DNA of 64,000 nt from Bradyrhizobium sp. Ghvi (GTDB taxonomy: Bacteria > Pseudomonadota > Alphaproteobacteria > Rhizobiales > Xanthobacteraceae), in assembly GCF_900115265.1 (NCBI RefSeq), contig NZ_FOVU01000008.1, positions 265,999-329,998 on the forward strand, in the 5' to 3' direction. Positions within the stretch are counted from its first letter, which is position 1, and each line of letters opens with the position of its first letter. Shown here piece by piece: positions 52,845-61,417 of this stretch. The notes below the pieces were generated by a model. That model was not told where the DNA came from. It worked only from the letters and a program-made list of their open reading frames with translations, and did no database searches. Position numbers and translations under genes: made by a program.

Positions 52845-54248
52845 CTACCCCAGCGCCTTCAATTGATCCGGCAGCGCATAGGCCCATTGCGTGATGTTGC
52901 CGGCGCCGAGACACACGACGAGATCGCCCGACTTGGCCACTCCCTTAACGATGCCCGCAAGCTCCGAGGCTGTCGGCAGCGGGATCACCTCGCGGTGGCC
53001 GTGCGCGCGCAGGCCCGCGACGAAATGATCGCGATCGATGCCGTCGATCGGCGTCTCGCCTGCCGGATAAACATCTGCAGCGATCACTGTATCGGCGTCG
53101 TTGAAGCAGGTGCAGAATTCCTCGAACAGCGATTGCAGACGGGTGTAGCGATGCGGCTGCACCACGGCGATGATCTTGCCGTTGGTGGATTCGCGCGCCG
53201 CCTTCAGCACCGCCGCGATCTCGACGGGGTGATGACCGTAATCGTCGATCACGGTGACGCCGTTCCATTCGCCTGTCTTGGTGAAGCGGCGCTTGACGCC
53301 GCCGAAGCCGGTAATCGCCTTGCGGATCGCATCGTCCGACACGCCGAGCTCGCGCGCGACCGCGATCGCCGCCGTGGCGTTCGAGGCGTTATGACGCCCC
53401 GGCATCGGCAGCATGAGATCGGCGATCTCGTGCACGGCGCCGGTCTTGCGATCGCGGAACGCGACCTTGAACTTCGATCCGCCGCCCATCGGAGTGAGAT
53501 CGAGCAGCCGCGCATCGGCTTGCGGATTTTCGCCGTAGGTGATGATGCGATGATCCTCGATCTTGCCGACGAGGCTTTGCACCACGGGATGATCGATGCA
53601 CATCACGGCAAAGCCGTAGAACGGCAGGTTCTCGACGAAGTGCCGGAAGGCGTCCTGCACGGCATCGAACGTCTTGAAGTGGTCGAGATGCTCGGGGTCG
53701 ACATTGGTGACGATCGCGACGTCCGTCGGCAGCTTCAGGAAGGTGCCGTCGCTCTCGTCGGCCTCCACCACCATCCAGTCGCCGGCACCGAGGCGCGCGT
53801 TGGAGCCGTAGGCGTTGATGATGCCGCCGTTGATCACGGTCGGATCGAGCCCGCCGGCATCGAGCAGGGTTGCGACCATCGTGGTCGTCGTGGTCTTGCC
53901 ATGGGTGCCGGCGATCGCGACGCAGCTCTTCAGCCGCATCAGTTCGGCCAGCATCTCGGCGCGGCGCACCACGGGAATGCGCCGCTCACGCGCCGCCATC
54001 AATTCCGGATTGTCGCGCTTGATCGCGGTGGACACGACGACGACCTCGGCGCCATCGATGTTCTCGGCCTTGTGGCCGACCGAAACCTTCGCGCCTTTCT
54101 TGCGCAGACGGTCGAGATTGTAATTGTCCGACGCGTCCGAGCCCTGCACGGTATAGCCAAGATTGACCAGCACCTCGGCGATGCCGCTCATGCCGATCCC
54201 GCCGATCCCGACGAAGTGGATGGGTCCGATCTCGCGCGGCAGTCTCAT
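52845..54248 (-). CDS. murC: UDP-N-acetylmuramate--L-alanine ligase
   Basis: Mur ligase of 467 residues that adds L-Ala to UDP-MurNAc. The MurC N-terminus HFVGIGGIGMSGIAEVL (UDP-binding) is followed by the P-loop GTHGKTTTTTMVATLL (about 110-125), NVDPEHLDHF, GRHNASNATAAI and DDYGHHPVEIAAVL in the C-terminal domain, all standard. AAGGA precedes the ATG at 54248. Separated from murG by a 149-base gap holding a palindromic element. Confidence 0.96.
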   Translation of the reverse strand: MRLPREIGPIHFVGIGGIGMSGIAEVLVNLGYTVQGSDASDNYNLDRLRKKGAKVSVGHKAENIDGAEVVVVSTAIKRDNPELMAARERRIPVVRRAEMLAELMRLKSCVAIAGTHGKTTTTTMVATLLDAGGLDPTVINGGIINAYGSNARLGAGDWMVVEADESDGTFLKLPTDVAIVTNVDPEHLDHFKTFDAVQDAFRHFVENLPFYGFAVMCIDHPVVQSLVGKIEDHRIITYGENPQADARLLDLTPMGGGSKFKVAFRDRKTGAVHEIADLMLPMPGRHNASNATAAIAVARELGVSDDAIRKAITGFGGVKRRFTKTGEWNGVTVIDDYGHHPVEIAAVLKAARESTNGKIIAVVQPHRYTRLQSLFEEFCTCFNDADTVIAADVYPAGETPIDGIDRDHFVAGLRAHGHREVIPLPTASELAGIVKGVAKSGDLVVCLGAGNITQWAYALPDQLKALG

Positions 54249-54262
54249 GTGGTTTCCTTGGG

Positions 54263-54361
54263 GTCATCGTCCGCGAAGGCGGACGATCCAGTATTCCGCG
54301 ACGCCTGAGATTCAAATCAGCTGCGTCGTGTACTGGATGCCCCGCTTTCGCGGGGCATGAC
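54263..54361. repeat. Palindromic element (P5 type) between murG and murC
   Basis: Ends GTCATCGTCCGCG and CGCGGGGCATGAC; inner dyads CGTCCGCGAAGGCGGACG, CCAGTA/TACTGG and GATT-CAA-ATC. It fills most of the murG-murC gap, and the GTCAT/ATGAC terminus is shared with the P2 and P4 elements. Confidence 0.7.
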
Positions 54362-54397
54362 AAGGGGCTTTTTTGACCATTCGGGGGCGGAACAGGC

Positions 54398-55498
54398 TCA
54401 GATTCCCGCGACTTTGACCACCAGATCGGCCAGCCGCTCGGCGGCGTCGAGCCGGCCTGCCCTTTTCGCCGCGGCAGCCATCGCAGCGAGGCGCACCGGT
54501 TCGGCAGCAAAGCCGGAGATCTCGGCAGCGAGGCGATCGGAGGTGAACTCGGTCTGCGGGATGCGGATGGCGCCCTCGACCTTGGCCAGCACGCCGGCAT
54601 TGGCGAACTGGTCCTGGTCGATCGAGCCGGGCAGCGGCACCAGGATCGAGGGTCGGCCGATCGCGGCAAGCTCGGCCACCGTGCCGGCGCCGGAGCGCGA
54701 TACCACGAGATGATTGGAGGCAAGCCGCGCCGGCAGATCCGTGAAGAATGGCGCCAGCTCGGCCTTGATCTTGAGCTTGTCGTAGACCGCGCGCACGCGG
54801 CTCATGTCCTCGTCGCGGACCTGCTGGGTCAGGATGAGCCGCCCCCACAGCGCGGGCTCAAGCCGCTCGATCGCACCGGGCACGATGTCGGCCATGATGC
54901 GCGCGCCCTGGCTGCCGCCGATGACGAGCAGGCGGAGCGGGCCATTTACTTCGGGGGCGGCGTAGGGCACGGCGGCAGCAGCGAGAACCGCCGGCCGCAT
55001 CGGTGTGCCGACTGTCGTGGTTTTGCCCGCGAGCGCGGGATCACGGTCGAGCACGCCCGGCAGTGACGTCGCAATGGCTTGGACACGGCTCGACAAGAAC
55101 CGGTTGGCGCGGCCGAGCACGGCGTTCGCGTCGTGGATGATCCCGGGCACGCCGGCGAACTTCGCCGCCAGCAGCGGCGGCAATGTCGGATAACCGCCGA
55201 AGCCGACGACAGCGGCCGGCTTCAATCGCTTGATCAGGCGATAGGCCGACAGCGTGCCGGTGGCGAGCGTCAAGCCGGCATAGGCGATCTGCAGCGGATT
55301 ACGGCCGCGCGCGGTCTCGCTCGCGACGACGTCGATCATGTCCTTGCTGAACAGCCCGCTGTAGCGCAGCGCGCGCTCATCGGTGACGAGGCGCACGCGA
55401 AAGCCGCGCCGGATCAATTCGACGCCGAGCGCCTCGGCCGGAAACAGATGGCCGCCAGTGCCGCCCGCGGCGAGAAGAATCAGGGGGGATGGATCCAT
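54398..55498 (-). CDS. murG: Lipid II synthase (UDP-GlcNAc transferase)
   Basis: Peripheral membrane glycosyltransferase of 366 residues that converts lipid I to lipid II. The glycine-rich loop LLAAGGTGGHLFPAEA (residues 8-23) is the first family motif. VGFGGYPTLPPLLAA and GIIHDANAVLGRANR mark the acceptor lobe; LLVIGGSQGARIMADIVP and the donor-binding VVSRSGAGTVAELAAIGRPSILVPLPGSIDQDQFANA are the second lobe. Matches MurG throughout. Upstream gap to ftsW is 81 bases and contains half of a P3-like element. Confidence 0.95.
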   Translation of the reverse strand: MDPSPLILLAAGGTGGHLFPAEALGVELIRRGFRVRLVTDERALRYSGLFSKDMIDVVASETARGRNPLQIAYAGLTLATGTLSAYRLIKRLKPAAVVGFGGYPTLPPLLAAKFAGVPGIIHDANAVLGRANRFLSSRVQAIATSLPGVLDRDPALAGKTTTVGTPMRPAVLAAAAVPYAAPEVNGPLRLLVIGGSQGARIMADIVPGAIERLEPALWGRLILTQQVRDEDMSRVRAVYDKLKIKAELAPFFTDLPARLASNHLVVSRSGAGTVAELAAIGRPSILVPLPGSIDQDQFANAGVLAKVEGAIRIPQTEFTSDRLAAEISGFAAEPVRLAAMAAAAKRAGRLDAAERLADLVVKVAGI

Positions 55499-55540
55499 GG
55501 TGGCCGTATTTACAGGGAAAGGCCGATCATTGCGAGCCAG

Positions 55541-55575
55541 CTACGGCTCTGCGCTCCGCTTGTCCGGGACACGAG
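55541..55575. repeat. Partial P3-type element between ftsW and murG
   Basis: CTACGGCTCTGCGCTCCGC followed by TTGTCCGGGACACGAG, resembling the right-hand end of the full P3 element at 56821 (GGCTCTGCGGAGCG ... GTCCGGGACACGAG). It is a truncated copy. Confidence 0.5.
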
Positions 55576-55579
55576 ACCA

Positions 55580-56731
55580 TCAAGCGTAGCTGCGCATCGC
55601 GTCGGCGCGGCCGCTGGCCTCGACCTCGGTGCGTGGACGCAGCCGCGTCAGCGCCAGCATCATGCCGACCCCGTAGGCCAGCGAGACGATCGAGGAACCG
55701 CCGTACGAAATGAACGGCAGCGTCATGCCCTTGGCAGGAATGAGCTGAAGGTTGACCGACATGTTGATCGCCGCCTGCACGCCGAACAGGATCGCTAGCC
55801 CGGAGGCCGCGAAGCGCGAGAACATGTCCTCATTGGCATAGGCCCGCGACAGCGTGCGGATCACGACGAAGGCGAACAGCGCCAACATGGCAAGACACAG
55901 GATGATGCCGAACTCTTCGGCCGCGACCGCGAACACGAAGTCGGTGTGGCTGTCCGGCAGGCTGCGCTTTGCGATGCCCTCGCCCGGCCCGAGGCCGAAC
56001 CAACCGCCGTTGTAAAAGGCTTCCATCGCGGTATCGACCTGGAAGGTGTCGCCGGAGGCCGGATTCATGAAGCGCTTGATGCGGCCAGCCACGTGCGGGA
56101 CGAACAAATAGGCGCTGAACAGGCCGGCCGCGCCGAGGCCCGCCAGGCCAAAGACCCAGATCATGCGCATGCCCGCGATGAAGAACAGCGAGCCCCAGAC
56201 CATCAGGATCAGCATGGTCTGGCCGAAGTCCGGCTCCATCACCAAGAGCGACACCAGCATCAACAGCAGCACCAGCGCCATCGAGGTCGCCGGCATTTCC
56301 GGCCGCTTGGTCGATTCCGCGAACAGCCAGGCAGCGATGACGACGAAGGATGGTTTGGCGATTTCGGAGGCCTGGATGTTGACGCCGATGAGCGTGATCC
56401 AGCGCCGCGAGCCCTTCACCTCGGGGCCGATGGCGAGCGTCACCACGATCAGGATGATGCTGACCGCGAAGATGATCAGCGCACTACGCCGGATCGAGCG
56501 CGGCGACAGGAAGGACACCCCGATCAGCACCAGAAACGACGGCACCAGGAACATCACGTGACGATTGAAGAAGTGGAAGGGATCGAGCCCGATGCGGGTC
56601 GCGACCGGCGGGCTCGCCGCCAGCGACAGTATGACGCCGGTCAGCATCAACACCAGGATCGCGCCGAGCAGCGGCTTGTCGACGGTCCACCACCACTCGG
56701 TAAAGGGGGTGCGTTCTTCACGGGAGAGCAT
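55580..56731 (-). CDS. ftsW: Divisome peptidoglycan polymerase FtsW
   Basis: SEDS-family membrane protein of 383 residues, the septal glycan polymerase that works with FtsI. Ten hydrophobic segments, starting with TVDKPLLGAILVLMLTGVILSLAA. The conserved SEDS blocks include the region RRWITLIGVNIQASEIAKPSFV, EPDFGQTMLILMVWGSLFF, the extracellular loop with AFYNGGWFGLGPGEGIAKRSLPDSHTDFVFAVAAEE and the closing GMTLPFISYGGSSIVSLAYGVGM. All are typical of FtsW. Start at 56731. Confidence 0.95.
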   Translation of the reverse strand: MLSREERTPFTEWWWTVDKPLLGAILVLMLTGVILSLAASPPVATRIGLDPFHFFNRHVMFLVPSFLVLIGVSFLSPRSIRRSALIIFAVSIILIVVTLAIGPEVKGSRRWITLIGVNIQASEIAKPSFVVIAAWLFAESTKRPEMPATSMALVLLLMLVSLLVMEPDFGQTMLILMVWGSLFFIAGMRMIWVFGLAGLGAAGLFSAYLFVPHVAGRIKRFMNPASGDTFQVDTAMEAFYNGGWFGLGPGEGIAKRSLPDSHTDFVFAVAAEEFGIILCLAMLALFAFVVIRTLSRAYANEDMFSRFAASGLAILFGVQAAINMSVNLQLIPAKGMTLPFISYGGSSIVSLAYGVGMMLALTRLRPRTEVEASGRADAMRSYA

Positions 56732-56820
56732 GGGCGGCCGCTTTCGGACAGAGGTCCGTCCATTGGTCGCCGAGGTTGGTTACCGGGGGGTTAAGGGAAC
56801 GGATGAAGTTTTCGCCAGTG

Positions 56821-56960
56821 CGTGCCCCGGACGCAGCGCAGCGTCCCCGGCGATGCGAAGCATCGTCCGGTGCGATGCGCTGCAGAGCCGCGGCCCACCG
56901 CCTCCCGGGTCCCGGCTCTGCGGAGCGTCACTTCGTGCCGCACCGCGTCCGGGACACGAG
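56821..56960. repeat. P3-type palindromic element upstream of ftsW
   Basis: Full copy, about 140 bases: CGTGCCCCGGACGCAG at the left, GCGTCCGGGACACGAG at the right, inner CGGCGATGCGAAGCATCG and GCTCTGCGGAGCG hairpins. Much of it is identical to 41954-42070. It fills the region between ftsW and the small unknown gene (56965) inside the dcw cluster. Confidence 0.8.
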
Positions 56961-56964
56961 AGCC

Positions 56965-57366
56965 CTATTCGTAATAGATCGCGACATCCCCCGCGCGCTG
57001 ATCGCGTTTGTCGACCTGGCTTGGCTCGGGGATGAAACCGATCCTGACCGCCCGCTCGCTGCTCCAGGCAACGACCACCTCGAGATGTCCGCGCACACTG
57101 ACAAAGGTCGGCGTGCTTTCGGGCGAGAACGTCCGGCCGCGCGCCACGACGCTGGCTTGCGTGCTGTCCGGAACTGACGCTCCGCATGTCTTCCAGACCA
57201 CGACGACCAGTTGACTGCCGCTCGGGGACGCAAACGCACGCTGGCGAACGACGCGGCATGCGCCAAGTCCGCTCATGACGTTGTCGATGAGGACAACACA
57301 GAGGAAGCCGACCGGAACAGCAAGAGCGACGACAAGTCCGATCCAGCGTCGCCGCAACATCCTCAC
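56965..57366 (-). CDS. Small exported protein of unknown function coupled to murD
   Basis: I do not recognise this family. About 133 residues: an N-terminal hydrophobic segment (IGLVVALAVPVGFLCVVLID, residues 9-28) after a basic start suggests a membrane anchor or signal. The remainder is beta-rich with a possible disulphide pair (GACRVV and KTCGASV), and repeated VVV/VVAW strands ending DKRDQRAGDVAIYYE. The GTG at 57366 overlaps the murD stop (GTGTGA); ATG at 57360 is an alternative. Its position between murD and ftsW, with translational coupling, suggests it is expressed with the cell wall genes and acts in the envelope, but no function is known. Confidence 0.68.
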   Translation of the reverse strand: MRMLRRRWIGLVVALAVPVGFLCVVLIDNVMSGLGACRVVRQRAFASPSGSQLVVVVWKTCGASVPDSTQASVVARGRTFSPESTPTFVSVRGHLEVVVAWSSERAVRIGFIPEPSQVDKRDQRAGDVAIYYE

Positions 57367-58763
57367 ACCACCGGCTTCACACCCGGCAGCGCCTGCACCA
57401 GCTCGCGGAACCTGGTGCCGCGGATTTCGAAGTTGCGGTACTGGTCGAACGACGCACAGGCCGGCGACAGCAGCACGACGGCGTCGGCGAGGTCGGACGC
57501 TTCGGCATCGCGCGCCGCGTGCTCGACCGCGACGTCGAGCGTCTGGCTGATCTCGTGCGCGACTTCGCTGCCGAGCGTTCCGGAAAATTCCTCAGCAGCC
57601 TCGCCGATCAGATAGGCCTTGCGGATGCGGGGGAAGAAGCCTGTCAGGCCAGTGATGCCGCCCGCCTTCGGCTTGCCGCCGGCGATCCAGAAGATGTCGG
57701 CGAAGGACGACAGCGCGTGCGCGCTGGCATCGGCATTGGTGCCCTTGGAATCATTGACGAACAGCACGTTGCCGCGGCGGCCGACCTGCTCCATGCGGTG
57801 CGCCAGGCCCGGAAAGCTGCGCAGGCCATTTTGCAACACGTCCTGGCTGATACCCATCGCGAGTGCGGCGGCGGCGGCACACGCCGCGTTCTGCGCATTG
57901 TGCAGGCCGCGCAGCGAGCCGATGCCGCCGAGCGTGGCGATCTCGCTGCGCGCGCCGCCCGAGGTGCGCACGATGGTGCCGTGCTCGACATGAATGCCTG
58001 AAGCCAGCGGGTTCTTGACGGAAATCCGCACGACGTTCTTGCCGGTGCGGTCGAGCCGGTCCGCGATGTCGCGGCAATAGCCGTCATCGACGCCCACGAT
58101 CGAGGTGCCGTTTGTCTGCACGTTGGCGACGAGGCGCTCCTTTACCGCTGCATAGTGCGCGATGGTGCCGTGACGATCGATGTGATCTTCGCTGACGTTG
58201 AGCAGGATGCCGACGGACGGGTCGAGCGAGGGCGTGAGGTCGATCTGATAGGACGACATCTCGATAACGTGGACGCGGCCCATCCGCGGCGGCTCCAGCG
58301 AAAGGATCGCGGTGCCGATATTGCCGCCCATCTGGGTATCGTAGCCGGCGACCTTCGTCAGATGCGCGATCAGGGCCGTCGTGGTCGACTTGCCGTTGGT
58401 GCCGGTGATGGCGACGAACGGCGCGTCCGGCGCATGACGGCGGCGCTCGCGGCAGAACAGCTCGATGTCGCCGATCACCTCGACGCCGGCCTCCTGCGCC
58501 TTCAGCACGCTCCAGTGCGGCACTGGATGAGTGAGCGGCACGCCGGGCGCGAGCACGAGCGCGGCGAATTTCGCCCAGGAGACATTGCGCAGATCCGCGG
58601 TGACGAAACCGGCCTGTGCCGCCTTGGCGACGTTTTCGCCATTGTCGTCGGCGGCGATCACCTCGGCGCCGCCGGCCTTCAGCGCGTGGCAGGAGGCGAG
58701 CCCCGAGCCGCCGAGGCCGAACACCGCGACCGTCTTGCCGGCGAAGGATGTGACCGGGATCAT
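57363..58763 (-). CDS. murD: UDP-N-acetylmuramoylalanine--D-glutamate ligase
   Basis: Mur ligase of 466 residues that adds D-Glu. Residues 8-22 (KTVAVFGLGGSGLASCH) bind the UDP part; the P-loop GTNGKSTTTALIAHL is near residue 121; NVSEDHIDRHG and the C-terminal FVNDSKGTNADA follow, matching MurD. It follows mraY by ten bases and its stop overlaps the start of the small unknown gene. Confidence 0.95.
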   Translation of the reverse strand: MIPVTSFAGKTVAVFGLGGSGLASCHALKAGGAEVIAADDNGENVAKAAQAGFVTADLRNVSWAKFAALVLAPGVPLTHPVPHWSVLKAQEAGVEVIGDIELFCRERRRHAPDAPFVAITGTNGKSTTTALIAHLTKVAGYDTQMGGNIGTAILSLEPPRMGRVHVIEMSSYQIDLTPSLDPSVGILLNVSEDHIDRHGTIAHYAAVKERLVANVQTNGTSIVGVDDGYCRDIADRLDRTGKNVVRISVKNPLASGIHVEHGTIVRTSGGARSEIATLGGIGSLRGLHNAQNAACAAAAALAMGISQDVLQNGLRSFPGLAHRMEQVGRRGNVLFVNDSKGTNADASAHALSSFADIFWIAGGKPKAGGITGLTGFFPRIRKAYLIGEAAEEFSGTLGSEVAHEISQTLDVAVEHAARDAEASDLADAVVLLSPACASFDQYRNFEIRGTRFRELVQALPGVKPVV

Positions 58764-58773
58764 CGAGATACCG

Positions 58774-59877
58774 TCAGCGCAGCTTCAGCGTGGAGAGGCC
58801 GGCGAGCGCCAGCATCACCGAAATGATCCAGAAACGAATCACGATCTGCGGCTCGGTCCAGCCGAGCTGCTCGAAATGGTGATGGATCGGCGCCATGCGG
58901 AAGATGCGCTTGCCCGTCAGCTTGAACGACACCACCTGCACGATGACGGAGACCGCCTCCAGCACGAACAGCCCGCCGATCACCGCAAGCACGATCTCGT
59001 GTTTCACCGCGACAGCGATCGAACCCAGCATGCCCCCGAGCGCGAGCGAGCCGGTGTCGCCCATGAAGATCGAGGCCGGCGGCGCGTTGAACCAGAGAAA
59101 GCCGAGCCCGGCCCCGAGCAGAGCGCCGCAGAGCACCGCAAGCTCGCCGGTGCCGGCGACATATTTGATCTGGAGATAGTCGGCGAACACCGCGTTGCCG
59201 GCGAGATAGGCAATCATGGCAAAGCTTGCGGTCGCGATCATCACGGGCACGATGGCGAGGCCGTCGAGACCGTCGGTGAGGTTCACCGCATTGCCGGCGC
59301 CGACGATGACGAAGGCGCCGAACACGACGAAGAACCAGCCGAAATGCAGCACGGTGTCCTTCAGGAAGGGAATCGTCAGCGCGGTCGACGCTGGATCACG
59401 GTTCAGCCGCACCAGCGCATAGCAGGCGGCCAGCGCGATGATCGCTTCGATCAAAAGGCGCAGCTTGCCGCCGAACCCGCTCGTGGTCTGCTTGGTGACC
59501 TTGAGGTAGTCGTCATAAAATCCGACGAAGCCGAAGCCGAGGGTCACCGCCAGCACGATCCAGACATAGGGGTTGAGCGGATTGCACCACAGCACGGTGC
59601 CGACCGTGAGGCCGGACAGGATCATCAGCCCGCCCATGGTGGGCGTGCCCTTCTTGGCCAGATGCGATTGTGGGCCATCGGTGCGGATCGGCTGGCCCTT
59701 GCCCTGGCGGATGCGCAGGTGATCGATGATCCAGGGCCCGAACAGGAACACGAACAGCGCGCCGGTGACGATGGCGCCGCCGGTGCGGAAGGTGATGTAG
59801 CGGAAGACGTTGAGAACGGTGCGCACCGCACCGACGCCCGGAAATGTGTTGGAGAGGTCGATCAGCCAGTAAAACAT
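58774..59877 (-). CDS. mraY: Phospho-N-acetylmuramoyl-pentapeptide transferase
   Basis: Ten-transmembrane enzyme of 367 residues that makes lipid I from UDP-MurNAc-pentapeptide and undecaprenyl phosphate. Signature 1, KKGTPTMGG, and the Asp pair in GFVGFYDDYLKVTK are present, as are VGAGNAVNLTDGLDGLA and the C-terminal HHHFEQLGWTEPQIVIRFWII. All match MraY. It is separated from murF by 160 bases with no gene and from murD by ten. Confidence 0.96.
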   Translation of the reverse strand: MFYWLIDLSNTFPGVGAVRTVLNVFRYITFRTGGAIVTGALFVFLFGPWIIDHLRIRQGKGQPIRTDGPQSHLAKKGTPTMGGLMILSGLTVGTVLWCNPLNPYVWIVLAVTLGFGFVGFYDDYLKVTKQTTSGFGGKLRLLIEAIIALAACYALVRLNRDPASTALTIPFLKDTVLHFGWFFVVFGAFVIVGAGNAVNLTDGLDGLAIVPVMIATASFAMIAYLAGNAVFADYLQIKYVAGTGELAVLCGALLGAGLGFLWFNAPPASIFMGDTGSLALGGMLGSIAVAVKHEIVLAVIGGLFVLEAVSVIVQVVSFKLTGKRIFRMAPIHHHFEQLGWTEPQIVIRFWIISVMLALAGLSTLKLR

Positions 59878-60037
59878 TCAGACGGTCCTATGGCGCCTTT
59901 CGCACGCGGCCTTCGCCTGGCCTCAACGTGTCTCACGCGCATTCGCTGGTCTTGATCATGGGGTCGAGCGACCTCAAGAAACCGAACGGCGGCGCGCCGC
60001 AAAGGGTGGGATTCGGGAACTGCGCCTTCCAAGCAGT

Positions 60038-61417
60038 TTACGCCTTTGCCTGCAAGGCGGCCACTAGGCCCGGCACAAACTTGTTGACCCAGAACATCTT
60101 CTTGCTGCCCTTGACAACCACGACATCGCCTGCCTTCAGCAGGCTAGCTACCTCGCCCGCCTTCAGTGTGGCGGGATCGTCGTGCCAGCCGAGCCCTTTG
60201 CCGGATGGAAGCACCTCGTAAAGGTGGCGCATCAGGGGGCCGACGCAATAGATGCCGTCGATGCCGTCGAGATGAGCGGCGAGCGCGGTGTGGTAGTGAG
60301 GTGCGTTCTCGCCAAGTTCCAGCATGTCACCGAGCACCGCGATGCGGCGGCCGCCGCTCGTGTTGCGGGCCTGAAGGCTCTGCAGCGCAGCCGTCACGCT
60401 CGCCGGATTGCCGTTGAAGCTGTCGTCGATCACGGTGACACCGCCGACCGCCTGCTCCACGCCGCGGCCGGTCATGATGCCGACGCGCTCAAGCTTGATC
60501 GCAAGCGTCGCCACATCGAGATGGGCGGCATGAACAGACGCAAGGGCAGCAAGCGCATTCTGCACCCGGTGCGGCGCGCCCGGCGTCAGGCTGAAGGCGA
60601 TCTCCTTCTTGCCGACGCCGGCCACGACCTGCCAGCTCTCGCCGTGCGGCGCGTGCGTGACCTCGTGCACTTCGGCCTTCTCGCCGAAGCGCACCACCTT
60701 GCCTTTCCAGTCAGGCGCCTTGATTCCAGCCGGCAGCACCAGCACGCCATCCTCAGGCAGGCCGTGCGCGATCGACACCTTCTCGCGCCTGATGGCATCG
60801 AGCGAGCCGAGCTTCTCCAGATGTACCGGCTGGACGTTGACGACCAGCGCGACCGTCGGCCGCGTCAATTCGCTGAGCCGCGCGATCTCGCCGGCCTGGT
60901 TCATGCCCATCTCGACGACCCAGAGGCTGGCGTCGGGTCGCGCATTGCACAGCGTCAGCGGCACGCCCCAGAAATTGTTGAAGCTCGAGGGGCTCGCATA
61001 GGCATTGGGATAGGCCGCGAGGAACTCCTTGGTGCTGGTCTTGCCGGCGCTGCCGGTGAGGCCGATCACCGGCCCTTTGAAGCGCGCACGTGCGGCGCGC
61101 GCGAGCCCCCAGAGGCCGTCGATCAGCGTGTCCTTCACGACGATCTGCGGAACGCGGATGCCCGCGATCTCGTGCGGCACGATCATCGCGACCGCGCCCG
61201 AGGCTTCCGCCTTATCAGCGAACTCCCAGCCGTCGCGCGCGCTGGCGAAGGCCGAAACGAAACCGCCGCTCGGCGTGCCCGATAGCGCCACGAACAGGCT
61301 GCCCGGCTTCACCAGGCGGCTGTCCTGCGTGACGAAATCGATCGTGGTGTCCGGGAATGATCCGGTCGCGCCCAGCACGCGCGCCACCTCGGCGACCGTC
61401 CATAATGGCCCGCTCAT
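60038..61417 (-). CDS. murF: UDP-N-acetylmuramoyl-tripeptide--D-alanyl-D-alanine ligase
   Basis: Mur ligase of 459 residues that adds the D-Ala-D-Ala dipeptide. P-loop LTGSAGKTSTKEFLA (about 115-130), EMGMNQAGEIARLSELTRP, VIDDSFNGNPASV and LGDMLELGE are the MurF blocks. It starts inside the murE stop (ATGA), so it is translationally coupled to murE. Its product feeds MraY, the next gene. Confidence 0.95.
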   Translation of the reverse strand: MSGPLWTVAEVARVLGATGSFPDTTIDFVTQDSRLVKPGSLFVALSGTPSGGFVSAFASARDGWEFADKAEASGAVAMIVPHEIAGIRVPQIVVKDTLIDGLWGLARAARARFKGPVIGLTGSAGKTSTKEFLAAYPNAYASPSSFNNFWGVPLTLCNARPDASLWVVEMGMNQAGEIARLSELTRPTVALVVNVQPVHLEKLGSLDAIRREKVSIAHGLPEDGVLVLPAGIKAPDWKGKVVRFGEKAEVHEVTHAPHGESWQVVAGVGKKEIAFSLTPGAPHRVQNALAALASVHAAHLDVATLAIKLERVGIMTGRGVEQAVGGVTVIDDSFNGNPASVTAALQSLQARNTSGGRRIAVLGDMLELGENAPHYHTALAAHLDGIDGIYCVGPLMRHLYEVLPSGKGLGWHDDPATLKAGEVASLLKAGDVVVVKGSKKMFWVNKFVPGLVAALQAKA

